Assembly (NCBI GenBank): GCA_023228645.1
Contig: JALOAT010000049.1
Coordinates: 1 to 30,487 of the forward strand
From: Gammaproteobacteria bacterium
Lineage (GTDB): Bacteria; Pseudomonadota; Gammaproteobacteria; Thiohalomonadales; Thiohalomonadaceae
Direction of reading: 5' to 3'
DNA: 30,487 nucleotides
Shown here: positions 1 through 7,423 of the stretch, piece by piece
Layout of the letters: each line of letters begins with the position of its first letter
Numbering within the stretch: the first letter of the stretch is position 1
Notes under the pieces: generated by a model
Databases searched by the model: none
The model's input: the letters and a program-made list of their open reading frames with translations, nothing else
Told to the model about the DNA's origin: nothing
Made by a program: the position numbers and the translations under genes

Positions 1-496
1 GTCTCAAATTTAAATATTCCTGATGAGGAATAAGTTTTCCACCACACATAAAATTCCAGTCTTTCTGTTTTGGTCCCATCAAAAATAAGGTCCAAACATC
101 AGGGACTTTTGGATCAAGTTCTAACCAATGCAAATCAGTTGCTGATCTGCTAGTATGATATCCTGGGCCTCTCCAAAAGGTACCTTCTGGTTTATGTTCC
201 CAATATCCGCCTTTTAATATATAGGTTTGCCACGACCAAGGATGATCGTGAAATCCATCAAGGTCAGATCTGATTAAATTGTGGATAGTTATTCGAGCGA
301 ATGGTCGAAGATTCATATAGTAGAATCTATCTAGATATGGCGTAGCGCCATCACGTTCCATAATTGTAAAACGTTTTCCTTGATTTTTTAAATCTTCTAC
401 TACATTTTGTAAATTATTACCTTGCTGTAGGTAACGTCCGTGTGATACTAAGAATGATTCTTCCGTGTCAGCATTAAAAGTCAATTTTGCCTCCAT
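1..496 (-). CDS. Cupin-like protein, 3' end cut by the window edge
   Basis: The reading frame is open from the ATG at 496 to the left edge, about 165 codons. The protein carries a cupin-type metal-site pattern (FHDHPWSWQTYILKGGYWEH, then a histidine in GYHTSRSATDLHWLEL and WTLFLMGPK), typical of small RmlC-like cupins found in phages and bacteria; the substrate is unknown. The start is ambiguous. The ATG at 496 has no Shine-Dalgarno sequence, whereas an in-frame TTG at 484 has GGAGG five bases upstream and may be the true start. The gene follows a strong terminator by a few bases, so it probably has low read-through expression or a promoter I cannot see. The cupin call rests on motif recognition; any enzymatic role is unproven. 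Confidence 0.6.
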   Translation of the reverse strand, partial: MEAKLTFNADTEESFLVSHGRYLQQGNNLQNVVEDLKNQGKRFTIMERDGATPYLDRFYYMNLRPFARITIHNLIRSDLDGFHDHPWSWQTYILKGGYWEHKPEGTFWRGPGYHTSRSATDLHWLELDPKVPDVWTLFLMGPKQKDWNFMCGGKLIPHQEYLNLR

Positions 497-501
497 TAGA
501 A

Positions 502-529
502 AATAGAAGCGGCCGAAGCCGCTTCTATT
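502..529 (-). terminator. Rho-independent terminator with UUCG tetraloop
   Basis: This is a perfect 12-bp inverted repeat (502-513 with 518-529) closed by a four-base loop. On the minus strand the loop reads C(TTCG)G, the very stable tetraloop common in T4 terminators, and it is followed by a T-rich run (CTATTTTCT). It overlaps the stop codon of the 237-aa gene. Confidence 0.85.
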
Positions 530-1242
530 CACTTCACCTTAGCATTTTCTCTACGAGAAATTGCAGCTTTCAAGGCAGCTTCAGTTTTGTACGACTTACC
601 AGTAGCATCATCAGTCCAAGCTGATGTTCCTTCAGCGAGTTCTGGATTAAGTGTAGGATCGTACTTATAAGCTTCCTTAAACTTAGCATCAGCATCAGCT
701 TGAAGCATTTGCGCCTGAGCTAATAAGTTGCGAGCGATCGCTTTATTGTTCTCACTGGCATCAACTGCATCATTGTGATTTGAAACTGTAAAATTTGGCT
801 CATTTGCAGCTTCCATCTGTGGCGCTTCAAATGCTTGTCCTGAATCTTTCCAAGCAGTATAAGCTTGAGCCAATTCAGGTGTATTTTCCAACATCATAGT
901 GTAAACTTGCGATAGTGGCAATTGTGTATTTGGTTTTGGTACCATCAATACTTGACTTACAGCAGCGCGAGTAATCGCCGCTGGTGTATTGAACAAGAAT
1001 CGTATCATATTCACACCATCATATTCTAAACCGTGTAGATGTTGTGAAAACCACACTTTAGATTGTGCGATATTAGTTTCAACTTCGCGAACTACCACTT
1101 CTTCAAGAGAATGTGGTAGACGCTCAGCTTCAATAACAAATACATAATTAAGATCTGATGGATCTGGCATCAACACGATGACTTTACGTCCAGATGAAAC
1201 ACCTACGTGCTTCAACATTTTGCCTGATCTATATAAATCCAT
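529..1242 (-). CDS. Phage protein of unknown function, 237 aa
   Basis: Not recognised. The ATG start is preceded by AGAGGA at good spacing. The first ~125 residues look like a compact folded domain with beta-strand patterns (KVIVLMPDPSDLNYVFVIEA). The second half is Ala/Asn/Glu-rich and probably helical (KAIARNLLAQAQMLQADADAKFKEAY), ending in a small basic segment (GKSYKTEAALKAAISRR). There is no signal peptide or membrane segment. It lies between an 82-aa small protein and the terminator at 502-529, so it ends a transcription unit with the HNH gene. A virion or DNA-associated accessory role is possible but nothing in the sequence decides it. Confidence 0.7.
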   Translation of the reverse strand: MDLYRSGKMLKHVGVSSGRKVIVLMPDPSDLNYVFVIEAERLPHSLEEVVVREVETNIAQSKVWFSQHLHGLEYDGVNMIRFLFNTPAAITRAAVSQVLMVPKPNTQLPLSQVYTMMLENTPELAQAYTAWKDSGQAFEAPQMEAANEPNFTVSNHNDAVDASENNKAIARNLLAQAQMLQADADAKFKEAYKYDPTLNPELAEGTSAWTDDATGKSYKTEAALKAAISRRENAKVK

Positions 1243-1276
1243 ATTATTTTCCTCTCATCGAGTTAAGTTAGTTGGC

Positions 1277-1525
1277 TTATTCGGCGCCTTCTTCCGTAGC
1301 TTCAGCAGCTTCTTCAGCTGGTGCGATGGCCTTAACAACTTCCGCAATACGGTCACGAACCTGGCCAACCTTAGTGATATTTTCACCAGTAAATGCGCCG
1401 CGAGCAGCAGCAAAATCGATAATTTGGACAGCAGCAGCCAAATCAGCTACTGACAAATTAACACTCTTATCTTCAACAGCTGGTGTTTCAACAACAGTTT
1501 CAGCTTCAACTTTCTTTTTTGCCAT
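1277..1525 (-). CDS. Small conserved phage protein, 82 aa
   Basis: The short protein has low-complexity ends: a Lys/Glu/Val-rich start and an acidic Ala/Glu-rich tail around a central helical core (LAAAVQIIDFAAARGAFTGE then VGQVRDRIAEVVKAI). A core of this type (VQIID..A.RGAF.GEE...VG..RD) is familiar to me from small hypothetical proteins of T4-like cyanophages, with no known function. The ATG has AAAGGAA upstream. A sigma70-like promoter (1571-1599) lies in the gap before it. The acidic tail and helical core suggest a small adaptor, but this is only inference. Confidence 0.7.
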   Translation of the reverse strand: MAKKKVEAETVVETPAVEDKSVNLSVADLAAAVQIIDFAAARGAFTGENITKVGQVRDRIAEVVKAIAPAEEAAEATEEGAE

Positions 1526-1570
1526 TTTATATTCCTTTCAAGAAAAAATGCAAGGTTTAATTGTTTCTAA

Positions 1571-1599
1571 ATTTAACATAGTGGGATTTAATAAGTCAA
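1571..1599 (-). promoter_or_regulatory. Putative sigma70-like promoter
   Basis: On the minus strand TTGACT (1594-1599) is followed after 17 bases by TTAAAT (1571-1576), with ATG directly before the -10 box. It would drive the 82-aa and 237-aa genes. The -35 box lies inside the left arm of the 19-bp inverted repeat at 1589-1662. The -10 box matches consensus at only four of six positions. Confidence 0.45.
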
Positions 1600-1662
1600 A
1601 TTTAATTTTAAAATCTATCTAAAATTTTTCTTAGATCGCCTTCAATTAAATTTGACTTATTA
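1589..1662. repeat. Perfect 19-bp inverted repeat around the 3' end of the HNH gene
   Basis: The arms 1589-1607 and 1644-1662 are exact reverse complements, separated by 36 bases. One arm is coding (the C-terminal NKSNLI of the HNH protein); the other lies after its stop codon. A shorter inner dyad (ATCTAA/TTAGAT) sits in the loop. The 12-mer TTTGACTTATTA within the arms recurs at 8973-8984. It may be a transcription terminator without a clean T-run, an operator, or the trace of an inverted duplication. Confidence 0.8.
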
Positions 1663-2204
1663 TTTGGATCAATGGTAACTGGACCATCCCAATTCAAGTA
1701 TGGAATCCACGACTCGTGTGCAACAGTGATTGGGTTCTTTCTCGCATTACTTGCAAGTTCCCAATATGACGGTCTCCACGGCTGTTTCATTGGCTTGATC
1801 TTAGTGCTATCACCCTTTGCTTGATTGCAAGGCAAACACGCGCTTGAGATGTTTTCCCAATTCGTCTTACCACCTAAGCTACGTGGAGTTACGTGCTCAA
1901 ATGTCAGTTCAACTGGTCGAAACTTATTACCACAGTATTGGCAGACATAATTGTCCCTTAAGAAGATATTTTCCTTAGAAAATTCAATCTTACCGCTATG
2001 CTGCTGGAATTCCTTCAACATAATGATTGACGGCATTCTCAATTGAACAGATGGTGATCGAATAACCCAAGTATCATAGGATTCAACAACGACTGCGCGA
2101 TCTAGGTAAATCACACGAATAGCTTCTTTCCAATGTGTTGTGCTCAACGGAATAACACTAACTGGGTTACCATCGGCATTTAGAACTAAAGTCGCATCTG
2201 ACAT
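1608..2204 (-). CDS. HNH endonuclease
   Basis: The 198-aa stand-alone HNH nuclease has a zinc-knuckle pair C88-x2-C91 (VCQYCG), a catalytic segment with E103-H104 (TFEHVTPRSLGG), then NWENI and the second cysteine pair C123-x2-C126 followed by N-x2-K (CLPCNQAKGD). This is the classical bacterial/phage HNH arrangement, with full-length spacing. The N-terminal 75 residues resemble the leader common to bacterial HNH proteins of this size (VLNADGNPVSVIPLS). It could be a homing-type nuclease or a nuclease acting on host DNA; the absence of intron or DNA-binding repeats leaves this open. The ATG has AAAAGGAAAG upstream and a late-type promoter (2224-2231), so it is probably expressed late. Confidence 0.85.
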   Translation of the reverse strand: MSDATLVLNADGNPVSVIPLSTTHWKEAIRVIYLDRAVVVESYDTWVIRSPSVQLRMPSIIMLKEFQQHSGKIEFSKENIFLRDNYVCQYCGNKFRPVELTFEHVTPRSLGGKTNWENISSACLPCNQAKGDSTKIKPMKQPWRPSYWELASNARKNPITVAHESWIPYLNWDGPVTIDPNNKSNLIEGDLRKILDRF

Positions 2205-2223
2205 TGTTAACTTTCCTTTTCAA

Positions 2224-2231
2224 TATTTATT
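2224..2231 (-). promoter_or_regulatory. Putative T4-type late promoter (AATAAATA)
   Basis: The minus strand reads CAATAAATATTG, with an AATAAATA core differing by one base from the T4 late consensus TATAAATA. It is 20 bases upstream of the HNH start, and the same core precedes two fibre genes and the plus-strand gene. Confidence 0.5.
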
Positions 2232-2234
2232 GAT

Positions 2235-2966
2235 CTAGAAGGTCAACTTCATTGCGCTTAGTTGACCTCCTTTACTTGATCCAGTGTCTAAAAATATAGC
2301 CTTTCCGCCTTTTCTACCATTTTGGTAGTGAGGATATGCTTTATTTCTGATATCGTGGCCGACAATAACAGTTTTTTCTACTGGTATATAATCGACCCAA
2401 TCATACCTACGAGTTGGATATCCATCTTCTCTTGGCGTTGCTTTCATATCAACTTGTCCAAACATTGACATTGATCGTGTCGCTTTTGCAAATTGATATT
2501 GATCCCAAAATTTAGGATCAATTGCCCCGTGAGCAAAAAAATAGTTACCACAACTCATAATAAAACAAGAATTATCATATGTATTAATAAATTCATCTTC
2601 AAAAGAAACCAAATCATTTGGTTCCAACTTTTCCATATCCTGAATAGTAGTCAATATTCCTCCCTGACGGCGGACTCTAACATTCTGTTCTCTGGATTGG
2701 TTAATATATTTAAACAATTTAAATTCGTGATTGCCAATTAACATTCTAGCTTGCCCATTGAGAATCAATGCATTTAATTCACGAAAACATTTAACATTGT
2801 CCAAACCATAATCCATAACATCGCCTAGACTGATCAGAAATAAATTTTCCTCTCGGGCTTGGTGTAGGACAATTTCAAATTCAGGCCAATTACCGTGGAT
2901 ATCACCCACAACGAGTGCTCCAGCGAACTGGGCCACCTCATTAGTAATATCCAAATAATTTATCAC
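2235..2966 (-). CDS. Calcineurin-like metallophosphoesterase
   Basis: This 243-aa protein has the ordered metal-binding motifs of the family: GDIHGN (21-26), GDVMDYG (48-54), GNHEFKLF (78-85), an AHG histidine (H146) and GHD (H204). These ligate the two-metal centre that hydrolyses phosphoesters. The pattern is closest to PPP/PrpE-type enzymes and phage serine/threonine phosphatases, or to the phosphatase domain of bacterial RNA-repair enzymes. The substrate (protein, nucleotide or RNA end) is not decided. The start is GTG with AAAGGA eight bases upstream. It has its own sigma70-like promoter (2994-3022) and runs into the HNH gene. Confidence 0.85.
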   Translation of the reverse strand: MINYLDITNEVAQFAGALVVGDIHGNWPEFEIVLHQAREENLFLISLGDVMDYGLDNVKCFRELNALILNGQARMLIGNHEFKLFKYINQSREQNVRVRRQGGILTTIQDMEKLEPNDLVSFEDEFINTYDNSCFIMSCGNYFFAHGAIDPKFWDQYQFAKATRSMSMFGQVDMKATPREDGYPTRRYDWVDYIPVEKTVIVGHDIRNKAYPHYQNGRKGGKAIFLDTGSSKGGQLSAMKLTF

Positions 2967-2993
2967 TGTAAAAATCCTTTATAATTCGTCAGC

Positions 2994-3022
2994 AGTGTAA
3001 CAAGTCAATCAATCAGTGTCAA
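2994..3022 (-). promoter_or_regulatory. Sigma70-like promoter before the phosphoesterase gene
   Basis: The minus strand shows TTGACA (3017-3022), a 17-base spacer and TACACT (2994-2999). The -35 box lies inside the end of the RNase H gene. A second TTGACT overlaps the spacer and could serve an alternative site. Confidence 0.6.
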
Positions 3023-4031
3023 CAGGATTCTTCAAATATGGGGATGAAAGGAATGGAATATATTGATTGTTGTTTTCTAAAACCTTATTCAACTCGTGCC
3101 TTGAAGCAAATTTCATAAAATGAAATCCAATATTTTTCCGCTCTTTAGGTTGTGATAAAACCGTCGCAATATATAGATCCATAGCCTCTCTAATTTCCTG
3201 AGGTTGCTGAGTTAAATCAACTAACATTATGTTTCTTTCATAAAGATCTTTAACTTTATATGATTCACCGAAACCATCTACCCAGGATTCTAAAATGAAA
3301 TTATTCCATTCATATCCTCTATTAATTCTATCTTCAAAAACCTTGTCAAGCCGTGTTTGTCGAACTTTCGGCAAAACTGATGAAATATTGTCACTCATAT
3401 CACCACGGACTATTTTTAAGAACTTCGCTTTCTCAATCCAATCATTGTCAGGAATAAAGTCTGGATTAGGCTTGCCATATTTGATCTTACCATCATTTTT
3501 TAATGTAAAGTCGACCGCCTGGCCTTTATCATTTACAATCTTTAATGGTGATATAGTAAATCCATTCATAGCATCATACATTTTAACATTTGGCGCCAGA
3601 AGCTGCACATAGTCCATATCACTAGTGACAACAATATGCTCATCTTCTGGATGGAGCGCTATAAATCTGGCAGCCAGGTCATCAGCCTCACTGAATTTCT
3701 GATGTAGAACTGTGCAGTTCGTTCTTTCATCCAAAAATGTGACAAATTCATTCATACTTGAAAAAAAGAATTCATCAGCCTCAATTTCTTTAGCCGGCTT
3801 TAAATTTTTTGCACTGACTCGATTTTTCTTATAAGGTTCATAGACATCTTTACGCCAAGATCGTCCATCCATACAAAAAACAACGTGATCAGCCTGATGT
3901 TGATTCCAAATCTTTTTAATAGAATTTAATATGACGTGCATTGCAAGTCCAGTTTGGGTTACTACGTCACCGCTCATTGAGAATCGAGCTCTATACAATA
4001 GGTGATTTGTATCAATTATTAAATATTTCAA
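3009..4031 (-). CDS. rnh: RNase H / 5'-3' exonuclease, T4 Rnh-like
   Basis: The 340-aa FEN/PIN-type nuclease would remove RNA primers during lagging-strand synthesis. Acidic metal ligands appear in order: D7 (IIDTNHLLYR), D55 (FCMDGRSWRKDVYEPYKKNR, which also holds the basic substrate-binding stretch), E115/D117/D118 (SEADDLA), D138/D140 (TSDMDYVQL) and D211/D214 (RGDMSDNI). This is the set seen in T4 RNase H and its homologues, and the length is close to the usual ~300. The start is TTG with AAGGAA six bases upstream; a nearby ATG is out of frame. It sits 11 bases after the 242-aa gene, in the unit containing QueE. Confidence 0.85.
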   Translation of the reverse strand: MKYLIIDTNHLLYRARFSMSGDVVTQTGLAMHVILNSIKKIWNQHQADHVVFCMDGRSWRKDVYEPYKKNRVSAKNLKPAKEIEADEFFFSSMNEFVTFLDERTNCTVLHQKFSEADDLAARFIALHPEDEHIVVTSDMDYVQLLAPNVKMYDAMNGFTISPLKIVNDKGQAVDFTLKNDGKIKYGKPNPDFIPDNDWIEKAKFLKIVRGDMSDNISSVLPKVRQTRLDKVFEDRINRGYEWNNFILESWVDGFGESYKVKDLYERNIMLVDLTQQPQEIREAMDLYIATVLSQPKERKNIGFHFMKFASRHELNKVLENNNQYIPFLSSPYLKNPVDTD

Positions 4032-4042
4032 GTTTCATTCCT

Positions 4043-4771
4043 TTAAGAAAATTTCTTAACTTCTTTACCATCTTGGGTTTTAGCAGCTTCCTTAACAATT
4101 GTAGTTTTAGGAATAGTATAATCTGCTTCAATTTCGTTAGCCATTTCTGTCTTACTTACATCATTGAACCATTCTTCAACAATCTCGTCATCAACCAAAC
4201 CAGTATAGCCATTTTGTTTCAAGTATTGCACGAAAAGATGATTATAGTCAAGTTCAAAGGAAAATCCATCAATGCCATCTTCCGGTTCATACGAACTAGA
4301 TACTACTTTAATCCAAGGCTGTTCTAAAACTGTGGCCACCTTCTTTTCATATTCAAAATTTGATATTTCTCCCAAAGTGACTTGCTGCTTTAACACGGCG
4401 AGTTTATATTCTGTGGAAGTTTCACCATATTCAAATTCAGCTTTTTTAAGCTCATATTGATGAATTGATATCTTGCCTTGATCGTAATCTAACTTCAATT
4501 TTGCCAACTGATTAGCAGTTGGGTCATCAGATGTTTCTATGTCAATCATTGCCATCTGGAATTCGTGATCATCAATCATTCCAGAGGAAGCTTTCAAATT
4601 CAAAATGGTTTTCTTACGTTCTTTTGTTGGTTCTTCAAGTTCTAAAAGTTTAATCTCTCTATCTGTACCATCGTATTCATACGCAATACGGGCTTGATCA
4701 CGAACCTTACCCTCAAGTCCCCAATGACCTGGCAGCCATCCGAACGGAATCCATCTTTTTCTTTTAGCCAT
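4043..4771 (-). CDS. Conserved phage protein with SHOCT-like repeats
   Basis: The function is not known. The N-terminus is a distinctive Trp/Gly/Pro segment (RWIPFGWLPGHWGLEGKVR). From ~63 to ~150 there are three spaced copies of a short pattern resembling the SHOCT motif, of the form G-x-I-x-x-x-E/Q-[FY]-x-x-x: SGMIDDHEFQMA (63-74), QGKISIHQYELKKAEFE (98-114) and LGEISNFEYEKKVATV (133-148). SHOCT segments usually mediate oligomerisation. The C-terminal part (150-225) looks like a separate alpha/beta domain. The ATG start has AAGG somewhat far upstream. It lies between a 67-aa gene and RNase H, so it is probably part of early replication or takeover functions. Confidence 0.65.
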   Translation of the reverse strand: MAKRKRWIPFGWLPGHWGLEGKVRDQARIAYEYDGTDREIKLLELEEPTKERKKTILNLKASSGMIDDHEFQMAMIDIETSDDPTANQLAKLKLDYDQGKISIHQYELKKAEFEYGETSTEYKLAVLKQQVTLGEISNFEYEKKVATVLEQPWIKVVSSSYEPEDGIDGFSFELDYNHLFVQYLKQNGYTGLVDDEIVEEWFNDVSKTEMANEIEADYTIPKTTIVKEAAKTQDGKEVKKFS

Positions 4772-4772
4772 T

Positions 4773-4976
4773 TTAATCTGCTACCTTTTTGAAATGTTTT
4801 TTTAAATGTTCAGGAATCTTATCATACTGATCTTGGTCAGCTAAGATGCCAAACCGCAACTCGTGTTCAAAAAATGTCGAATTTTCATCGAGGCCAACGG
4901 CTTCAATTATTGTCAACAAATCAACAGTAGATTTCACTACCTTAGTCAAGTTAGGCTTTGATTGATATGTAGCCAT
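4773..4976 (-). CDS. Small hypothetical protein, 67 aa
   Basis: Not recognised. The protein is soluble, charged and probably mostly helical, with a central LLTIIEAVGLDE segment and a basic C-terminus (EHLKKHFKKVAD). The ATG is preceded by GGAG nine bases upstream, a strong site, so it is likely a real gene. It sits tightly between QueE (14-base gap) and the 242-aa gene (1-base gap) and must be co-transcribed with both. Confidence 0.65.
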   Translation of the reverse strand: MATYQSKPNLTKVVKSTVDLLTIIEAVGLDENSTFFEHELRFGILADQDQYDKIPEHLKKHFKKVAD

Positions 4977-4990
4977 ATGTTATTTCTCCA

Positions 4991-5836
4991 TTATGCCAAT
5001 CCGGCGTAGAGGTGTTGCTGAAGATTGTACGTTAGACCATTATTTACACAATAATTGGCAGTATATTCGTGATTGATCTGATTGGACTTCATATCCAACA
5101 ACCCTTCTTCCCAAAAGGAAATAACTTCATCAACATTTGATCGTTCACCAATCTTGATATTATCAGTAGAATATTCCTCATCAAATTTACGAGGAAATTT
5201 ATTATAGATATTCATCGGGCTTACGAAAATCTGCCTACCAGTTTTATCTCTCCACTCAAAAGCCCATTCTGGTATTGAAGAATATGGCGAATCTTTATCA
5301 GCAGACATAACAAATTTTAAACAATTAGCTCGTTCTAATGTTTCAGCCCTTGGCGTTAAGTATCTAACTGGGGCACCACTCTTTTCAAGACATTTTGGGC
5401 TCACTACCAAGCAAGTCTCTTCTGGGATTTCTGTGAAAACCGTACCATTACTTTCAATTTGAGAATATCTAAATTCCTTATTTACAGCATCAAGTAATTG
5501 CTTAATGTTCTTCTGCAACATTGGTTCGCCGCCAGAAAGCACAAATACTGCTTCTTTCTTTTCACCAGCCATATAAGGAGGAACAAAACCACCAAAGTGA
5601 TCTACAATTGCAGAATTTACTTCTTTCATCAATTCATCAACAGTAAACCAATCACCATTATCAAAATAAGTATCACAAAAGCTACAAGCAAGATTGCACT
5701 TAGCAAGTCTGACGAAAAAAGCAGGATATCCACGATATGGCCCCTCGCCTTGTAATGTCATAAATCGACTTACCACCATCAAATCGTCTCGGCCATTGAA
5801 GAACTTCTGACCAACTATGGAATTTTTACCGAACAC
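4991..5836 (-). CDS. queE: 7-carboxy-7-deazaguanine synthase QueE
   Basis: This radical-SAM enzyme converts 6-carboxytetrahydropterin to 7-carboxy-7-deazaguanine (CDG), the third step of preQ0 synthesis. The 281 aa carry the QueE signature TLQGEGPYRGYPAFFVRLA (27-45), followed by the cluster motif C47-x3-C51-x2-C54 ending in FCDTYF, the same C-x3-C-x2-C spacing used by other phage and bacterial QueE. SGGEPMLQ is the SAM-binding GGE motif. The start is GTG with AAGGAAG eight bases upstream, located inside the end of the GIY-YIG gene. With FolE, the QueD-like protein and DpdA it forms the DNA-modification set. It is longer than the usual ~210-225 aa, with extra C-terminal sequence (about 205-281) of unknown role. 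Confidence 0.92.
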   Translation of the reverse strand: MFGKNSIVGQKFFNGRDDLMVVSRFMTLQGEGPYRGYPAFFVRLAKCNLACSFCDTYFDNGDWFTVDELMKEVNSAIVDHFGGFVPPYMAGEKKEAVFVLSGGEPMLQKNIKQLLDAVNKEFRYSQIESNGTVFTEIPEETCLVVSPKCLEKSGAPVRYLTPRAETLERANCLKFVMSADKDSPYSSIPEWAFEWRDKTGRQIFVSPMNIYNKFPRKFDEEYSTDNIKIGERSNVDEVISFWEEGLLDMKSNQINHEYTANYCVNNGLTYNLQQHLYAGLA

Positions 5837-6488
5837 GTTTATAACTTCCTTTTTTAAAATATCGACCTTTACTATAGCCTAAATCTATGTAAAAATCAAT
5901 TTCTTCTTTTGTAATTTTCTTGTTAATGCCGTCTTTAGTAATCCAGCATTTTCCGTAATTTGAATTCTTTTCGCCCATTCCACCAAGAGCAATATTTGCT
6001 CGGTGTTGATCGGTAAATTTCATTCCAGTCCGGGCATTAGAAATTTTCTGTCTAGTTTCTTCTGAACGGTTCTTACCTTTATGCCAATTTGACTTACCTT
6101 TATGGGTTGCAGATATTTTTGCTCTGGCTTCATCAGTATGAGTTTTTCCACGCATACCATTATTATCAATTATCTTTTGCCGAGTTTTTTCCGAAAGAGG
6201 TATGCCTTTTTGTTTTTGGCCAGATCCAACGGGACAAACATTATAGCACTGCGGATTTGGTATCTTTAAATCTGAAATTAGTTTCGACTCTGCCAGCAAT
6301 GCATCATTTTCAGTTTCGAATACAAACAAAATTTCTTTAGTGAAATTTTGTTTGCCATATTTTTTAATAGCACGAGTTATTCGAGTGCCAGATCCTAAAT
6401 ATAAATCATTAATATTTTCTGTAGAATGTTTACCAATATAAAACATACCATTTAATTGATTTATCGTTTTATAAACTATATGATACAT
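5826..6488 (-). CDS. GIY-YIG homing endonuclease (Seg-like)
   Basis: The 220-aa free-standing homing nuclease starts with the GIY-YIG catalytic domain: HIVYKTINQLNGMFYIGKHS (3-22) supplies the two tyrosines and the downstream basic/His residues, and a glutamate follows in ALLAESKLI. Then come repeated NUMOD3-type DNA-binding motifs (GIPLSEKTRQKI, GKTHTDEARAKIS, NRSEETRQKISNARTG, GMKFTDQHRANIA), as in T4 SegA-E. An upstream TTG in the same frame (6506) would overlap the previous gene; the ATG at 6488 gives the canonical N-terminus, although its Shine-Dalgarno is weak. The last 11 bases overlap QueE. It is probably a selfish element spreading with the queE locus. Confidence 0.85.
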   Translation of the reverse strand: MYHIVYKTINQLNGMFYIGKHSTENINDLYLGSGTRITRAIKKYGKQNFTKEILFVFETENDALLAESKLISDLKIPNPQCYNVCPVGSGQKQKGIPLSEKTRQKIIDNNGMRGKTHTDEARAKISATHKGKSNWHKGKNRSEETRQKISNARTGMKFTDQHRANIALGGMGEKNSNYGKCWITKDGINKKITKEEIDFYIDLGYSKGRYFKKGSYKRVR

Positions 6489-6493
6489 ATATC

Positions 6494-7051
6494 TCAAATC
6501 AAACAAAATTTAAAATCAAGCAACCCACATTCTTTGCTACGAAAAATTTGACCGTCGCGTTCCATAATAACCAATGCACCAATTGTTATATATCTTGATT
6601 GTCCAATATTAGACGATATTTCAGATACTAATAACGATTTACTTGGTGATTTTACTAATTCATTCTTAATAGACTGAATTGATCTTTCCATATCCATCTT
6701 ATCAAATTTTTTGAATGGAAAATCCGTTGTAAAAATTTCTATTTTTACTGATAACGAAAATGGTCCTGATGATAATGTCTTATGATAATTTATCCATCCA
6801 TAATTATGTAGAATATTCAAGCATTTTACAACATCGGCATAATTAATTTTTAATAATTTAGCTATATCTTCATCAATTACTTGACCTAAATTTTTGCCTA
6901 CAACTTCTTTACCTAGAAAATATTTAATTTTTTCCATATTTGACCAACGGCGATAATCAGTTGAAATTTGATTTCTAATCCATTCAGAAAGATTATTGAA
7001 GCCATAATCAGCAATTCTCCCTGTAATCCACCCAATAAACCATTCTAACAT
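6494..7051 (-). CDS. Hypothetical protein, 185 aa, possible winged-helix
   Basis: Not recognised. The N-terminus is amphipathic and aromatic (MLEWFIGWITGRIADYGF). Two stretches look like helix-turn-helix pairs followed by a wing: about 55-90 (DEDIAKLLKINYADVVKCLNILHNYGWIN) and about 132-170 (LLVSEISSNIGQSRYITIGALVIMERDG). A DNA-binding role is therefore possible but only inferred. The start has GAGGAAAAATT before ATG and a near-consensus promoter. The gene reads into the GIY-YIG nuclease with a 5-base gap, so the two may have arrived as one module. Confidence 0.6.
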   Translation of the reverse strand: MLEWFIGWITGRIADYGFNNLSEWIRNQISTDYRRWSNMEKIKYFLGKEVVGKNLGQVIDEDIAKLLKINYADVVKCLNILHNYGWINYHKTLSSGPFSLSVKIEIFTTDFPFKKFDKMDMERSIQSIKNELVKSPSKSLLVSEISSNIGQSRYITIGALVIMERDGQIFRSKECGLLDFKFCLI

Positions 7052-7073
7052 AATTTTTCCTCGAACAAGTTTT

Positions 7074-7103
7074 CACTATAACAAATAGTGACATACGTTT
7101 CAA
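7074..7103 (-). promoter_or_regulatory. Sigma70-like promoter with overlapping dyad
   Basis: The minus strand shows TTGAAA (7098-7103), a 17-base spacer and TATAGT (7075-7080), close to the sigma70 consensus. A dyad CACTAT-n5-ATAGTG (7074-7090) overlaps the -10 box and could be an operator. It serves the 185-aa gene and, by read-through, the GIY-YIG nuclease and QueE. Confidence 0.65.
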
Positions 7104-7110
7104 TTTCTTT

Positions 7111-7422
7111 TTATGAGAGCATCATTAATGCCATCATTATTGTTTCCCAGTTTTCTTTTACGTGTGGATTTTCGCCAATCTGTTTGATTAGCTGTCGCCG
7201 ATGTTCAATAGCATCGTGGGCTAGTCCCATCATCGCTATTCTATTATTAGCCATAGCGCCAACCATATCATAAAGAACCTTTGCCTTAGCCTTAACATTT
7301 TTAAGACTATGATCAGACTCAATATAATCGTTGAAATTATATGATCGTAATTCATTCTTAATATTGTTAGCTGCTCGTTCCAACTCATTTAGAGTTTTTA
7401 TAAAATCTTCATCTGACATCAT
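7111..7422 (-). CDS. Small hypothetical protein, paralogue of the upstream gene
   Basis: This 103-aa, helix-rich protein has no recognised family. Its end (NPHVKENWETIMMALMMLS) aligns with that of the gene before it (DPQIKELWATIETAMAMVK), and both have a helical middle with AxxLxxL-type spacing, so the two look like tandem diverged duplicates. Two consecutive ATG codons open the frame, with GGTGA upstream. It ends the folE unit, just before the promoter of the 185-aa gene. Confidence 0.6.
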   Translation of the reverse strand: MMSDEDFIKTLNELERAANNIKNELRSYNFNDYIESDHSLKNVKAKAKVLYDMVGAMANNRIAMMGLAHDAIEHRRQLIKQIGENPHVKENWETIMMALMMLS

Positions 7423-7423
7423 A

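Noticed and set aside
1178..1622. Plus-strand open frames over the 82-aa gene
   Set aside because: They are antisense to a gene with a good ribosome site, have skewed low-complexity composition and no Shine-Dalgarno of their own.
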